From Paraburkholderia aspalathi (GTDB taxonomy: Bacteria > Pseudomonadota > Gammaproteobacteria > Burkholderiales > Burkholderiaceae): DNA of 64,000 bases. Positions within the stretch are counted from its first letter, which is position 1. Each line of letters opens with the position of its first letter. Position numbers and translations under genes: made by a program. The stretch covers positions 124,001-188,000 of the forward strand of contig NZ_FPBH01000019.1 of NCBI RefSeq assembly GCF_900116445.1. The letters run 5' to 3'. The notes under the pieces are model-generated. The model saw only the letters and a program-made list of their open reading frames with translations. It was not told the origin of the DNA and did not search any database. This document shows, piece by piece, positions 44,257-52,796 of the stretch.

Positions 44257-44279
44257 CAGGTCATGAGTGAAATGACCTG
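44257..44279 (+). terminator. Hairpin between aroE-like and MFS genes
   Basis: CAGGTCAT (44257-44264) and ATGACCTG (44272-44279) form a perfect 8-bp stem with a 7-base loop, ten bases after the aroE-like stop and before the GGAGGAG ribosome site of the MFS gene. No T run follows, so it may be an RNA-processing or attenuation element rather than a terminator. Confidence 0.35.
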
Positions 44280-44309
44280 CATGGCATCCCGATTGGAGGA
44301 GACGACAAG

Positions 44310-45749
44310 ATGAAACATCAGCACACCGTTGCGATAGACCCGCGCGACACGGGCCATGCCGCCGGCTCCGGCGCCGGCAAGCACGAAGTCACGAACGCCG
44401 ACCTGTATCGCGCCGCATGGGCGGCGTCGCTCGGCAGCGCGCTCGAATACTATGACTTCGCGCTGTACAACCTCGCCTCGGCGCTGATCTTCGGGCCGCT
44501 CTTCTTTCCGTCGAGCACGCCGGCCATCGGACTGATCGCGAGCTTCGGCGCGTACTTTCTGGGCTTCGCCATCCGGCCGGTGGGCGGCATCATCTTCGGC
44601 ACGCTCGGCGACCGTTATGGGCGCAAGTTCGTCCTGATGGCGACGATCCTGCTGATGGGCATCGCGAGCACGCTCATCGGCTTTTTGCCCACCTATGCCT
44701 CCGCAGGCATCTGGGCGCCGATACTGCTCGTAGGGTGCCGCCTGCTGCAGGGCCTGGGCGCCGGCGCTGAACAGGCAGGCGCTGCCGTGTTGATGGCGGA
44801 GTACGCACCGGCCAAACGTCGCGGCTATTTCGCTGCGTTGCCGTTCATGGGCGTGCTGCTGGGCACCGTCATGGCCGCTGCGATCTACTTCGCGCTGGTC
44901 CGCGTCGAGGATCTTTCGCAAAGCTGGCTGTGGCGTGTGCCGTTCCTGTTGAGCGCCGTGATCATCGCGGTGGCGATCTGGATACGATTGAAGCTCAAGG
45001 AGTCGCCCTCGTTTACCAAACTCGAAGCGCGCAGCGAGGTCAACGAGAATCCGTTGAGGCATCTCATCCAGCATTCGAAGCCGACGCTTCTCAAGGTCAT
45101 CGGCCTGCGCATGGCCGAGAACGGCGGCTCGTCGATCTATCAGTCGCTCGCGATCAGCTATATCGCAACCGCAACCGGTCTCAAAGGCCAGATCGGCCCA
45201 ATCGCCCTGCTGCTCGCCGGCGCGTCGGGGGCGATCATTATTCCCCTGGCGGGCATGGCGAGCGACCGGTTCGGGCGCATCCCCGTCTATCGCGCATTCG
45301 CGGTCTATCAATTGCTGCTGGCCTATCCGACCTGGTGGGTGTTGAGCCTCGGCAACGCCACGGCAAGCATTGCGATGTTATGCGTCGCGTTGGCCGGCGT
45401 CTGGGGCATGTTCGCGACGCAGGGCGCACTGCTGCCGGAACTCTTTGGCGCGCAGCATCGCTATGCCGGCGTGGCGGTGGGACGCGAAGTGTCGGCCGTC
45501 ATCGCAGGCGGCGTGGCGCCGCTCGTCGGCGCGTCCATGATCGCCTGGGCGACGCTGCACTGGGGTGGACACGAGGGCACGATTCTGGCGTGGATTCCGC
45601 TTGCCAGTTACGTCGCCATTCTCAGCCTGATCGGCGTGGTGACAACCTACTTCACACCGGAAACACGCGGCCGTGATCTCGACGATTTGCGTGATGCTGC
45701 TGACACGCCGATCAAGCCACTCAACCGGCCGATCACTCAACATTCCTGA
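44310..45749 (+). CDS. MFS transporter, metabolite:H+ symporter (MHS) type
   Basis: A 479-residue carrier with about twelve membrane segments and a 30-residue hydrophilic N-terminus. AASLGSALEYYDFALYNLASALIFGPLFFP and RPVGGIIFGTLGDRYGRKFVLM are the signatures of the MHS branch (ShiA shikimate, KgtP, citrate and proline/betaine carriers). The family imports organic acids with protons. Its place after an AroE-like gene favours a shikimate-, quinate- or sugar-acid-like substrate. ATG 44310 follows GGAGGAGACGACAAG. The gene is convergent with the cytochrome subunit gene and shares a hairpin at 45761-45784 with it. Confidence 0.88.
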   Translation: MKHQHTVAIDPRDTGHAAGSGAGKHEVTNADLYRAAWAASLGSALEYYDFALYNLASALIFGPLFFPSSTPAIGLIASFGAYFLGFAIRPVGGIIFGTLGDRYGRKFVLMATILLMGIASTLIGFLPTYASAGIWAPILLVGCRLLQGLGAGAEQAGAAVLMAEYAPAKRRGYFAALPFMGVLLGTVMAAAIYFALVRVEDLSQSWLWRVPFLLSAVIIAVAIWIRLKLKESPSFTKLEARSEVNENPLRHLIQHSKPTLLKVIGLRMAENGGSSIYQSLAISYIATATGLKGQIGPIALLLAGASGAIIIPLAGMASDRFGRIPVYRAFAVYQLLLAYPTWWVLSLGNATASIAMLCVALAGVWGMFATQGALLPELFGAQHRYAGVAVGREVSAVIAGGVAPLVGASMIAWATLHWGGHEGTILAWIPLASYVAILSLIGVVTTYFTPETRGRDLDDLRDAADTPIKPLNRPITQHS

Positions 45750-45760
45750 TCGCAGCGATC

Positions 45761-45784
45761 CGATAAGCCCGGCAGGGCTTATCG
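45761..45784. terminator. Bidirectional terminator-like hairpin
   Basis: CGATAAGCCC (45761-45770) and GGGCTTATCG (45775-45784) form a perfect 10-bp stem with a GGCA loop between convergent genes. It starts 12 bases after the MFS stop and overlaps the stop codon of the cytochrome gene (45779-45781). No long T run is present. Confidence 0.5.
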
Positions 45785-47299
45785 CGAAGATTGTGCCGTC
45801 AGGCGACGGCTGCGCCGCTTACCCCATAGAAACCCGAACGCCAGTATGGCGAGCACCGCAATGCCGGCGACCGGGAGGAACGGCTGCACCCATGCGAGAA
45901 ACGGCAATTGACCGCCCTTGCGCGCCACGGCGACGTCATTCGCCGAGACAGTCAAATTCGAATTGCCGAAGCGTTGCAGTACGTAGTTCGAGATCGCGGC
46001 AATCTGTTCGTCGGTCAGCGGCTGAACAAAGGAATCGTCACCGAAATTCGGCATCAGCACATGCTGGTCACCAACCTTGCGATCGACGCCGTGCAGAATC
46101 GCGGCGATCAGATTCGACGGATTCAGGCCACCGGTCGCCGTGTTGTGGAACAGCGAGGGATAGCTCTGGTCTGTGCTGCCCGCGCCGTCCGGACGATGGC
46201 AACTCGCGCAGTAGCCGCTAAAAAGCGCAGCACCGGAACGTGGTGCTTCGACGTTATTCTGGCTTGACGTGCCGCGCAGCGACGCCTCATCGCCGCCGCG
46301 CCCGGCGATGCCAAATGCCGGCCGGCTCTCGCCTGATGTTCGGATCGGCGCCGTGCTCTTCAGGTAGACCGCAATAGAGTGCAGATCGTCGGCGGACAGA
46401 AACTGCAGACTGTTCTGGACCGCTTCGGCCATGCCGCCGGCCGCCTGGTTCTTGCCGATAACGTGCCCGGTCTTCAGATAGTCGACGATTTCCGCATCGC
46501 TCCATGCACCGATTCCGCTTACTGGATCGGACGTAATGTTCGGTGCGTACCACGGACCGAGTTGCGCACCGCTAAAGCCCCGGTCCAGATCCTCGGCCAT
46601 CAGCATATTGCGTGGCGTATGGCATGCGCTGCAATGCGCAAGCACATTGGTCAGATAGGCGCCACGATTCCATTCCTCGCTCTTTTGCGGGTCCACCGCA
46701 AAGCGGCGGTCTTTCAGGAACAGCAGGTTCCAGACGATCATCGACTGCCGGATGCTGAATGGAAACGGCAACGCGGTCTGCGGCGGGACCTCGTCGACCG
46801 GCTCGACGCCCTTCATGAAGTAGGTGTAAAGGGCGTGCACGTCCCGATCGGTCATGCCCGTGTAGGCGGTGTACGGCATCGCCGGATAGAGATGCGCGCC
46901 ATCGGCTCGAACGCCCTCGCGCAACGCGCGGGCGAATTGCGCTTCGGTATAGTTGCCGATGCCCGCGCGTCTGGATGGCGTGATGTTGGTCGAATAGATC
47001 GTCCCCATCGGCGAGACGATGCCGTAGCCGCCCGCAAACTCACGGCCTTTGTCGGTGACCGTATGGCAGGCCATGCAGTCCGATGCGATCGCCAGCAAAC
47101 GCCCCTGCTTAATGAGCGCTGCTTCACTGTTTGGCGCGGGCGCCGGCGTCACCGAATTGGCGACCTGCTGCGCCATGGCCGTCGTGACGTGCGTGCCCAC
47201 AGCGCCTGCCAGACCCAGCGCCGCACATGCGATCAGCGCGCGGCTATTTTTCGCCACCGAGTCGAACGCATGACGAATGCTGAAAAATCGCTGATTCAT
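45779..47299 (-). CDS. Triheme cytochrome c subunit of membrane dehydrogenase
   Basis: A 506-residue cytochrome c with three heme sites: ASDCMACHT, AHCSACHTP and GYCASCHRPDG. An N-terminal hydrophobic segment (ALIACAALGLAGAVGTHVTTAMA) exports it, and a C-terminal helix (PVAGIAVLAILAFGFLWG, about residues 475-492) anchors it to the membrane. This is the electron-transfer subunit of gluconate-, sorbitol- or fructose-type dehydrogenases, passing electrons from the flavoprotein to quinone. The gene starts two bases after the flavoprotein stop, so translation is tightly linked. Family call is strong; sugar specificity is carried by the flavoprotein. Confidence 0.92.
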   Translation of the reverse strand: MNQRFFSIRHAFDSVAKNSRALIACAALGLAGAVGTHVTTAMAQQVANSVTPAPAPNSEAALIKQGRLLAIASDCMACHTVTDKGREFAGGYGIVSPMGTIYSTNITPSRRAGIGNYTEAQFARALREGVRADGAHLYPAMPYTAYTGMTDRDVHALYTYFMKGVEPVDEVPPQTALPFPFSIRQSMIVWNLLFLKDRRFAVDPQKSEEWNRGAYLTNVLAHCSACHTPRNMLMAEDLDRGFSGAQLGPWYAPNITSDPVSGIGAWSDAEIVDYLKTGHVIGKNQAAGGMAEAVQNSLQFLSADDLHSIAVYLKSTAPIRTSGESRPAFGIAGRGGDEASLRGTSSQNNVEAPRSGAALFSGYCASCHRPDGAGSTDQSYPSLFHNTATGGLNPSNLIAAILHGVDRKVGDQHVLMPNFGDDSFVQPLTDEQIAAISNYVLQRFGNSNLTVSANDVAVARKGGQLPFLAWVQPFLPVAGIAVLAILAFGFLWGKRRSRRLTAQSSR

Positions 47300-47300
47300 C

Positions 47301-48953
47301 TCAGGCCTGCCGCAAGGTCTTCTGGATCGAATCAGCAGCCTTGATGCCGAGCGCCACCATCGACAACGTCGTGTTCACCACCGAGGCCGAGGCCATCGCG
47401 CCGCCGCCCGGCAACCATAGGTTCGCGTGATCGTGAGCGCGGCAGTCGCCGTCGACCACCGAGTCTTTCGGATCGGAACCCATGATCGTGCCACCCATGA
47501 TGTGGTTATTCGCATTCAGGCTCGTCGTGATCTCGAACTCCACCGCGTCGAACAGCTTACCGATATGTTCGAGTTGCGCATGCGCCGCGGTTGCACCGTC
47601 GCGCACGTAGTCGCCGACGTCGTAATGGATGTCGGGACAGGCAAGTCCGAGCGGGTCACGCCGCGTCTTGCTCAACGTAAGACGGTTGTTCGGATCGGGC
47701 AGCGGTTCGAGACTGATCGACAGATCGACACCGAAAATCGCGCGACGGCGAATTTCGTCATCGAGCTCCTTGCCTACGAGGCCAAGCTTGAGCGCCTGAT
47801 CGGTGGCCGGTCCCACGCGCGAGATGTTATTCAGGATCATCTTGTTCGACGAATACTTCGAGCGGAACGCACCGTCGCGTGGACCGACGATGCAACTGCT
47901 CTGCGCGGGCCCTCGGCCGAACCATAGCGGCTCGTTGGCGAGGAACGTGCAGTGAAAGCCCGAGTGATCCATCATGTTCCGCCCCACCTGGTCGGACGCG
48001 TTCGCAATCCCGTTCGGATTGCGCGCATTCGCGGCGAGCAGCAACAGGCGCGGTGTCTCGATACCGTTGCATGCGAGCACGAACGCACGCCCTTTGGCTT
48101 CATGAGATTGACGCTTCGCGTCGTAGAAATGCACAGCGGTGACGTTATTGCGTTCGTCGGTATCGATCTTGTAGACGACCGACTCCGCGAGCACCCTGGC
48201 GCCGTGATGCTCCGCGCTTTGCACGTGATGGATGCCGTTATACATCGCACCAATCGGACAGATCGGCTGACAATTGTTGTTGCCGCAACAGGTTGGCCGG
48301 CCGTTCCATGGCCGCGTGCTGCGCGCCTGCGGAATCGGAATCGAGTGATAGCCGTATGCATTGACGACTTCAGCAAAGCGCGTATCGCCGTATGCCCACG
48401 GCACCATGTCCATTGGGTAGGGACGGCTGCGTTCAGTCGGCGACTGACGCGACGGGTCGTTCGGACCCGCAACGCCGAGTTCTTCTTCAGCGCGGCAGTA
48501 GTAGGGTTCGAGGTCGTCGTAGGAAATCGGCCAATCGCGGCCGACACCATAGGTCGACTTCATGCGGAAATCCACCGGCAGATGGCGCCAGCATGACGCG
48601 GCCCAGTGCCACGTGGTGCCGCCCACCGTGCGCAGGTAGCCTTGCTTGAAACTTCCTCCGCTCGGGCCGCTCAAGGCTACGTAGTCGTTGGGAGGGAAAT
48701 ACAGCGGCGCGGGCGCGGCCTTCGCCTGCGGATAAAGACCTTGAAAATCCGAGCCGACCCGATTCGGGAACGGCATGTTGCGCCAATTCTCGACCGCGGT
48801 TGCACGCTCGATGCGCAAGCCCGCCTCGAGAATCACAACCGAATACCCCTGGCGAACCAGCTGGTCGGCCATGAGCGCGCCGACCACGCCGGAACCGACG
48901 ATGACGACATCCGCGGCGACATCGCCATTAGCAGAAATGGTGGGCGTTCTCAT
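47301..48953 (-). CDS. GMC-family flavoprotein subunit of membrane-bound sugar/alcohol dehydrogenase
   Basis: A 550-residue FAD enzyme of the GMC superfamily. The dinucleotide motif is ADVVIVGSGVVGALMADQL (residues 14-32), with LRTVGGTTWHWAASCWR the flavin-binding segment. A cysteine cluster TCCGNNNCQPICPIGAM (about residues 220-236) matches the iron-sulfur site of fructose and gluconate dehydrogenase large subunits. The catalytic histidine-asparagine region is SLNANNHIMGGTIMG and LWLPGGGAMASASVVNTTL. It has no signal peptide and is expected to be exported with the Tat-bearing small subunit. It oxidises a polyol or sugar acid in the periplasm. The exact substrate is not predictable. Confidence 0.9.
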   Translation of the reverse strand: MRTPTISANGDVAADVVIVGSGVVGALMADQLVRQGYSVVILEAGLRIERATAVENWRNMPFPNRVGSDFQGLYPQAKAAPAPLYFPPNDYVALSGPSGGSFKQGYLRTVGGTTWHWAASCWRHLPVDFRMKSTYGVGRDWPISYDDLEPYYCRAEEELGVAGPNDPSRQSPTERSRPYPMDMVPWAYGDTRFAEVVNAYGYHSIPIPQARSTRPWNGRPTCCGNNNCQPICPIGAMYNGIHHVQSAEHHGARVLAESVVYKIDTDERNNVTAVHFYDAKRQSHEAKGRAFVLACNGIETPRLLLLAANARNPNGIANASDQVGRNMMDHSGFHCTFLANEPLWFGRGPAQSSCIVGPRDGAFRSKYSSNKMILNNISRVGPATDQALKLGLVGKELDDEIRRRAIFGVDLSISLEPLPDPNNRLTLSKTRRDPLGLACPDIHYDVGDYVRDGATAAHAQLEHIGKLFDAVEFEITTSLNANNHIMGGTIMGSDPKDSVVDGDCRAHDHANLWLPGGGAMASASVVNTTLSMVALGIKAADSIQKTLRQA

Positions 48954-48955
48954 CT

Positions 48956-49549
48956 TCAGGCCTGCTTGTTCGTGACGGGCGCAGGCGCCGGTGCGAGACG
49001 CGCTTTAGCGGCCTCGGCGGGCGTGACTACGCCGGCAGCGGGCGGCGCTTTCGACCACCATAGCGGACCGTTCGAGCAGTACGTCGGCACGGTGAGGCCA
49101 TCGCTAACCGTGCTGTACATCAGCGCGTCGTCGTAAGCAATCAACTGCGACTGGTTGCCGTGCGTGACGGTCCCTGTGTACCAGCCGGCGACGATCGCCT
49201 GCACCGTTTCCCGCAGACCTGCCCCACTCGCCCGCGCGAGCAACTGCTGCGGCGTCTGCCCTGCTTGCATCAGTCCCGTCAGCCTGGCTGCACGGTCGGC
49301 GAAAGTACTATCGCTCGCGACAAGCGCGGCGTATAAACGCTTGCCAACGATTGGATTCATCGACCCGTGGCCGGTGAGCGCTTTGGATAGCGCGAGGAAG
49401 TCCGTCTCCCGAACCGATGGCTGCGCGAATGCGGCAACGGGCGACAGAAACGCAAGTTGCGCGGCGATCGCAAGCGTCTTGAGCATCGTCCGGCGCGACA
49501 TGCTGTCGGCAGACGAATACTCAAGCTCTTCGCCGTTCACTGGCTTCAT
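48956..49549 (-). CDS. Small (Tat signal) subunit of membrane-bound dehydrogenase
   Basis: A 197-residue protein of the gluconate 2-dehydrogenase subunit 3/sorbitol dehydrogenase small-subunit group. A twin-arginine signal SRRTMLKTLAIAAQLAFL lies at about residues 18-35. The mature part has FLALSKALTGHGSMNPIVGKRLYAALVA and VQAIVAGWYTGTV, typical of this subunit. It carries the folded flavoprotein through the Tat system. The start is uncertain: ATG 49549 is used here, and an in-frame TTG at 49573 is possible. The stop is three bases before the flavoprotein start, so all three subunit genes form one operon. Confidence 0.87.
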   Translation of the reverse strand: MKPVNGEELEYSSADSMSRRTMLKTLAIAAQLAFLSPVAAFAQPSVRETDFLALSKALTGHGSMNPIVGKRLYAALVASDSTFADRAARLTGLMQAGQTPQQLLARASGAGLRETVQAIVAGWYTGTVTHGNQSQLIAYDDALMYSTVSDGLTVPTYCSNGPLWWSKAPPAAGVVTPAEAAKARLAPAPAPVTNKQA

Positions 49550-50128
49550 TGGCACCAGGTTCTTATTGATCAATTTTGGCTCGCTCTCAGTCGACGGTTT
49601 TCAGCGGACTATAGACGAGTCCGAAGTCCGGCCTGGCCCAGCGCTACGCACAGCACAGCATGAAAGGCCCAGCGGATATTAGACTGGAACCGATCCCATG
49701 AAGTGAGCTCATTGCTCAAAACATCATTGTGCTTTTTGCAAAAATTGTCCAGAAGAGGATGAGACGGGAACCGTCAGATCAAACGCCGGTTGTGTCGCAA
49801 GGTTGGTGGATAACGGATCAGCGATATAGGCAGTACAGCTTATGTTTCCAGTTCGTAGCGCAGGTGCGCAACGCCACCCTCATATCGAGTGCCTGGACAG
49901 GTAGTAGCCGGCGCGCCGCGCGTCCTTCGTCGTCTATCACCAATGCCATATAGCCGGGCCCATACCCGACACGCATACTGCAATCAGCCTAAGCGTCTCT
50001 GCAACCTCGCCCGATCGCACTCACTCCGTTCCACGGAGCGACCCGCTTTCTCCCTGGACACGGCGCACATCGGCGCTTCGGTTCGGCGCAGTGGGTGCAG
50101 GCGCCGCCACTTCTAAAGGAGAGTCAAA
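49550..50128. other. 579-bp intergenic region without a recognised gene
   Basis: Contains the promoter region of the dehydrogenase operon on the left and, on the right, AAAGGAGAG before the small secreted protein gene. Open frames in it are short and their translations show no family features. No repeat, tRNA or clear RNA fold was seen. Confidence 0.5.
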
Positions 50129-50395
50129 ATGAAGACAGCACTTTTACTGGTCAGCGGCGTGCTCTGCGCGTGCTCATGGCAGGCAAACGCGCAGGACACC
50201 ACCGCGCAACAGCCGCCGACGGCGACCGAAATCATGAACAGTTCGCAAGGGCCAGACATGTCGACCAACTCGATGTCGGGCGGCGCCGCGACTCAGCAGG
50301 GCAAAACCCGCGCCGATGTCTATCAGGACCTCGTGCGCTCGCAGCGGAACGGAGAAGCCGCAAGGCTCCAGGAGCTTTTCAAGGGAGGTCAATGA
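50129..50395 (+). CDS. Small exported protein, DUF4148-like
   Basis: An 88-residue protein with a signal peptide (MKTALLLVSGVLCACSWQANA, about 21 residues). The mature part is 67 residues, polar, and ends with KTRADVYQDLVRSQRNGEAARL, which resembles the short motif of DUF4148 proteins common in Burkholderia and relatives. ATG 50129 follows a strong AAAGGAGAG site. Function of the family is unknown; it is expected in the periplasm or secreted. It is convergent with the protease gene, and a hairpin separates them. Confidence 0.7.
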   Translation: MKTALLLVSGVLCACSWQANAQDTTAQQPPTATEIMNSSQGPDMSTNSMSGGAATQQGKTRADVYQDLVRSQRNGEAARLQELFKGGQ

Positions 50396-50461
50396 TCTTC
50401 CTGTCCGCTCCGAATGCCTGCAGCGGACGCACGTGATGCACATGACGCAGGTAACGCACGA

Positions 50462-50492
50462 CGAGGACCGGGTGAACAAGACCCGGTCCTCG
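50462..50492. terminator. Terminator-like hairpin between convergent genes
   Basis: A perfect 12-bp stem (50462-50473 with 50481-50492; CGAGGACCGGGT and complement) has a 7-base loop. It lies between the small exported protein gene and the convergent protease gene, 16 bases from the latter's stop. There is no T run, so termination may depend on stem strength or Rho. Confidence 0.5.
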
Positions 50493-50508
50493 GCGCGCTA
50501 TGGCTTCG

Positions 50509-52749
50509 CTACAGCTTGATACCTCTTTTCTTCCAGCGCGGCGAAGGCAACCTGCCGGAGCCTGCCCGAATCGCAGGCAGACGCGGCACATAGGCATGTT
50601 GACCGATCGCTACCGGCGGTGGGTTCAACGTGCCGACACATGTGCCTAGCAGATGAGGAACCGACGCGACCTGATCCGGATCGAGGGAATTCGCCTCGGT
50701 TTCGATCCACACGCGAGCGGAAGGTTGAGGCGTGAACGTATTGGGCTGCAATCCATTCGCGTGCTCGATGATTTTTTGCCTCGCCAGCAAGCGTGCCACC
50801 TGCGGCGCCGCGGCGCTGGTTCCGCTCAACGCAACGAGACAGCCGCTGCGCGTACTCGCGGCGAGCACGCCTGCGCATGCGACGGAGTCTTCGCTGACCG
50901 CCGCCGCATCCGGACCCAATCGCTGCGTCGCCAGAAGAGAAGGTCCGGTCGATGAGTAGGTCGCAGCGCGTCCGTCAGTCCTGCGATAGGCACCGACCAC
51001 GACGGTGTGCTCGCCGGTCGCAATAGAACTCAACGTGCCGCCACGTTTGATCCACGTCAACGGATTGCCTGCGTCGAAGTCCCGCACGTGGGCTCCAAAA
51101 ACAAACCGCTTGTACGCCTGATCCTCGAAGCGCGACTGGCGCCCTCGCAGTGGATAGCCGTAGGCCGTTTCATTACGCTGCACCCACGCATGAATCTCCA
51201 GATCGTCACTCGACCCGTTCGTCAACGTCACGGTCCAGTTGCCCGCCGGCGCCGGATCGCGCTGAGACTGATTCATCGTCGTAGGGGCGAGTGCAATCAG
51301 GATCATCTTGCAGTCCCCCGTCGCGACGCGATCCAGATAGACCACCGTGCACAGCACATTGCGTCCCGGTTGCCACGTGTAGAGATTCTCGACGGGAAAC
51401 GCGGGGCTCTTGTCTCCCCCCGGCGGCGTGATCTGAACGGTCAGGCTGGATGCATCGACATTCTTCGGCAACCATATCTCGAGAAAACCAGGCGTGGCGC
51501 AATCGGGCAGGACCCTCCAAGTGATCGGGCTCGACGTTCCTTTCTCAAGCTCGAGTACCGCGTGACAGCGCAGCATATTGCTGTTTCCCGCGGGTACGAC
51601 GATGGATAGATCGCGATGTAGACCGATCAGTTCGTCCATCGCGCTTTCAATGATCGAACTGCCGTCGTGCGGACCCGCCATATATCCGTAGCTCAGGTTG
51701 AGTACAACCGAGTACTCTGCGCCGTCGGCAAGATCGTCGGCACGACGCAGGAGGTAGCGGATCGCGTCGAGCGCGTGAACGGCGAACCAGAGCCCGGACG
51801 TGTCGCGAATCGTTCGCCCTGCCGTTTTGAACTGGACGCACAGGATGCGCGGCGGTTGAACCGTTCCCGTCCGCTCCCCTTCCAGGGTCAACGCGGCGGC
51901 CTCGATCCTGTTGTGCCTCACGCCGCACGCGAGATCCATGACCTCCGTGCCGTGCGCCCAGCGTTTGCGCGCGCCGACGTAACCGTTGAGTCGATACACG
52001 GCGTCTTCATCGACGAGTCCTTTGGTCACGCACTGCTTAAGCAAGCCGTTTATGTCGGCGCCGGCTAGCTCACGCCCGTAGTGCACGCCGAGCGGCGGCG
52101 CCGCTGCGTCATCCTGATTCCAGAAGTATTCGATACGGGTCAACGGAATATCGGCGACGGAACGAAAGCGTTCGTGAGCGAACGCCAGGCCGTCGTCCAT
52201 GACACCCATGAATACGGCGTGCGGCTGGTCCGCCGCGTCAGTGGACGCGGCGCCTGGCTGAGCGACGGGAACGAAGACGGGCGGCGTTCCCAGCATGGAC
52301 GCTTCGGAACCGGGAGCCACGGACTGCACCGCGTCGCCAGGAGCGATCGGCATCCCGAGCTCGAAGCGCTTCACGACGCCCTTCATGGCGCCATCGATTT
52401 CGGTGAAGAACTGCTTTGTCACGATCGCGCTCAGGAAGCGCGACGCTTTCAGATCACGCGGCGGAAAGCGATAGACGGTCGATACCTTAATCCACGCCTT
52501 CCACGTGGCGTTGCCGTTTTCCAGACTCTCCGCGAACGTCTGCGCGGTAAGGGGCGTAGCGGCCGCTCCTGGCCAGTGCGCTTCCAGTTCGAGGATGACG
52601 CGCACCCACGTGGGTTGCCCTCCGAGGTGAGCAAACGCCGTTGTGTCCGCCCACGCCAGATAGGGGTCGGCACGAGTGCTGTTAGCAGCCCGTCCGATCC
52701 AGTTGAGACCGCTCCACGCGCCGCCACCCGCCAAAGATTGCCAGCTCAT
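50509..52749 (-). CDS. Subtilisin-like serine peptidase (S8 family)
   Basis: A 746-residue S8 peptidase with a complete triad: aspartate in FMGVMDDGLAF (about residue 185), histidine in WAHGTEVMDLACG (about 266) and serine in ALSGTSAAAPQVARLLA (about 645). The oxyanion asparagine is in VVPAGNSN (about 389). A long insertion of about 190 residues separates the latter two and may form an extra beta domain. No signal peptide is visible, so the enzyme may act in the cytoplasm or leave by another route. ATG 52749 follows GAGGTGGCAT; upstream codons lack similarity. It is the last gene of the operon with the haloperoxidase-like and cyclase genes. The targets are unknown. Confidence 0.87.
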   Translation of the reverse strand: MSWQSLAGGGAWSGLNWIGRAANSTRADPYLAWADTTAFAHLGGQPTWVRVILELEAHWPGAAATPLTAQTFAESLENGNATWKAWIKVSTVYRFPPRDLKASRFLSAIVTKQFFTEIDGAMKGVVKRFELGMPIAPGDAVQSVAPGSEASMLGTPPVFVPVAQPGAASTDAADQPHAVFMGVMDDGLAFAHERFRSVADIPLTRIEYFWNQDDAAAPPLGVHYGRELAGADINGLLKQCVTKGLVDEDAVYRLNGYVGARKRWAHGTEVMDLACGVRHNRIEAAALTLEGERTGTVQPPRILCVQFKTAGRTIRDTSGLWFAVHALDAIRYLLRRADDLADGAEYSVVLNLSYGYMAGPHDGSSIIESAMDELIGLHRDLSIVVPAGNSNMLRCHAVLELEKGTSSPITWRVLPDCATPGFLEIWLPKNVDASSLTVQITPPGGDKSPAFPVENLYTWQPGRNVLCTVVYLDRVATGDCKMILIALAPTTMNQSQRDPAPAGNWTVTLTNGSSDDLEIHAWVQRNETAYGYPLRGRQSRFEDQAYKRFVFGAHVRDFDAGNPLTWIKRGGTLSSIATGEHTVVVGAYRRTDGRAATYSSTGPSLLATQRLGPDAAAVSEDSVACAGVLAASTRSGCLVALSGTSAAAPQVARLLARQKIIEHANGLQPNTFTPQPSARVWIETEANSLDPDQVASVPHLLGTCVGTLNPPPVAIGQHAYVPRLPAIRAGSGRLPSPRWKKRGIKL

Positions 52750-52796
52750 ATGCCACCTCGTATGCCACCTTTTCCGCACGCATCGACAGCTTACGG

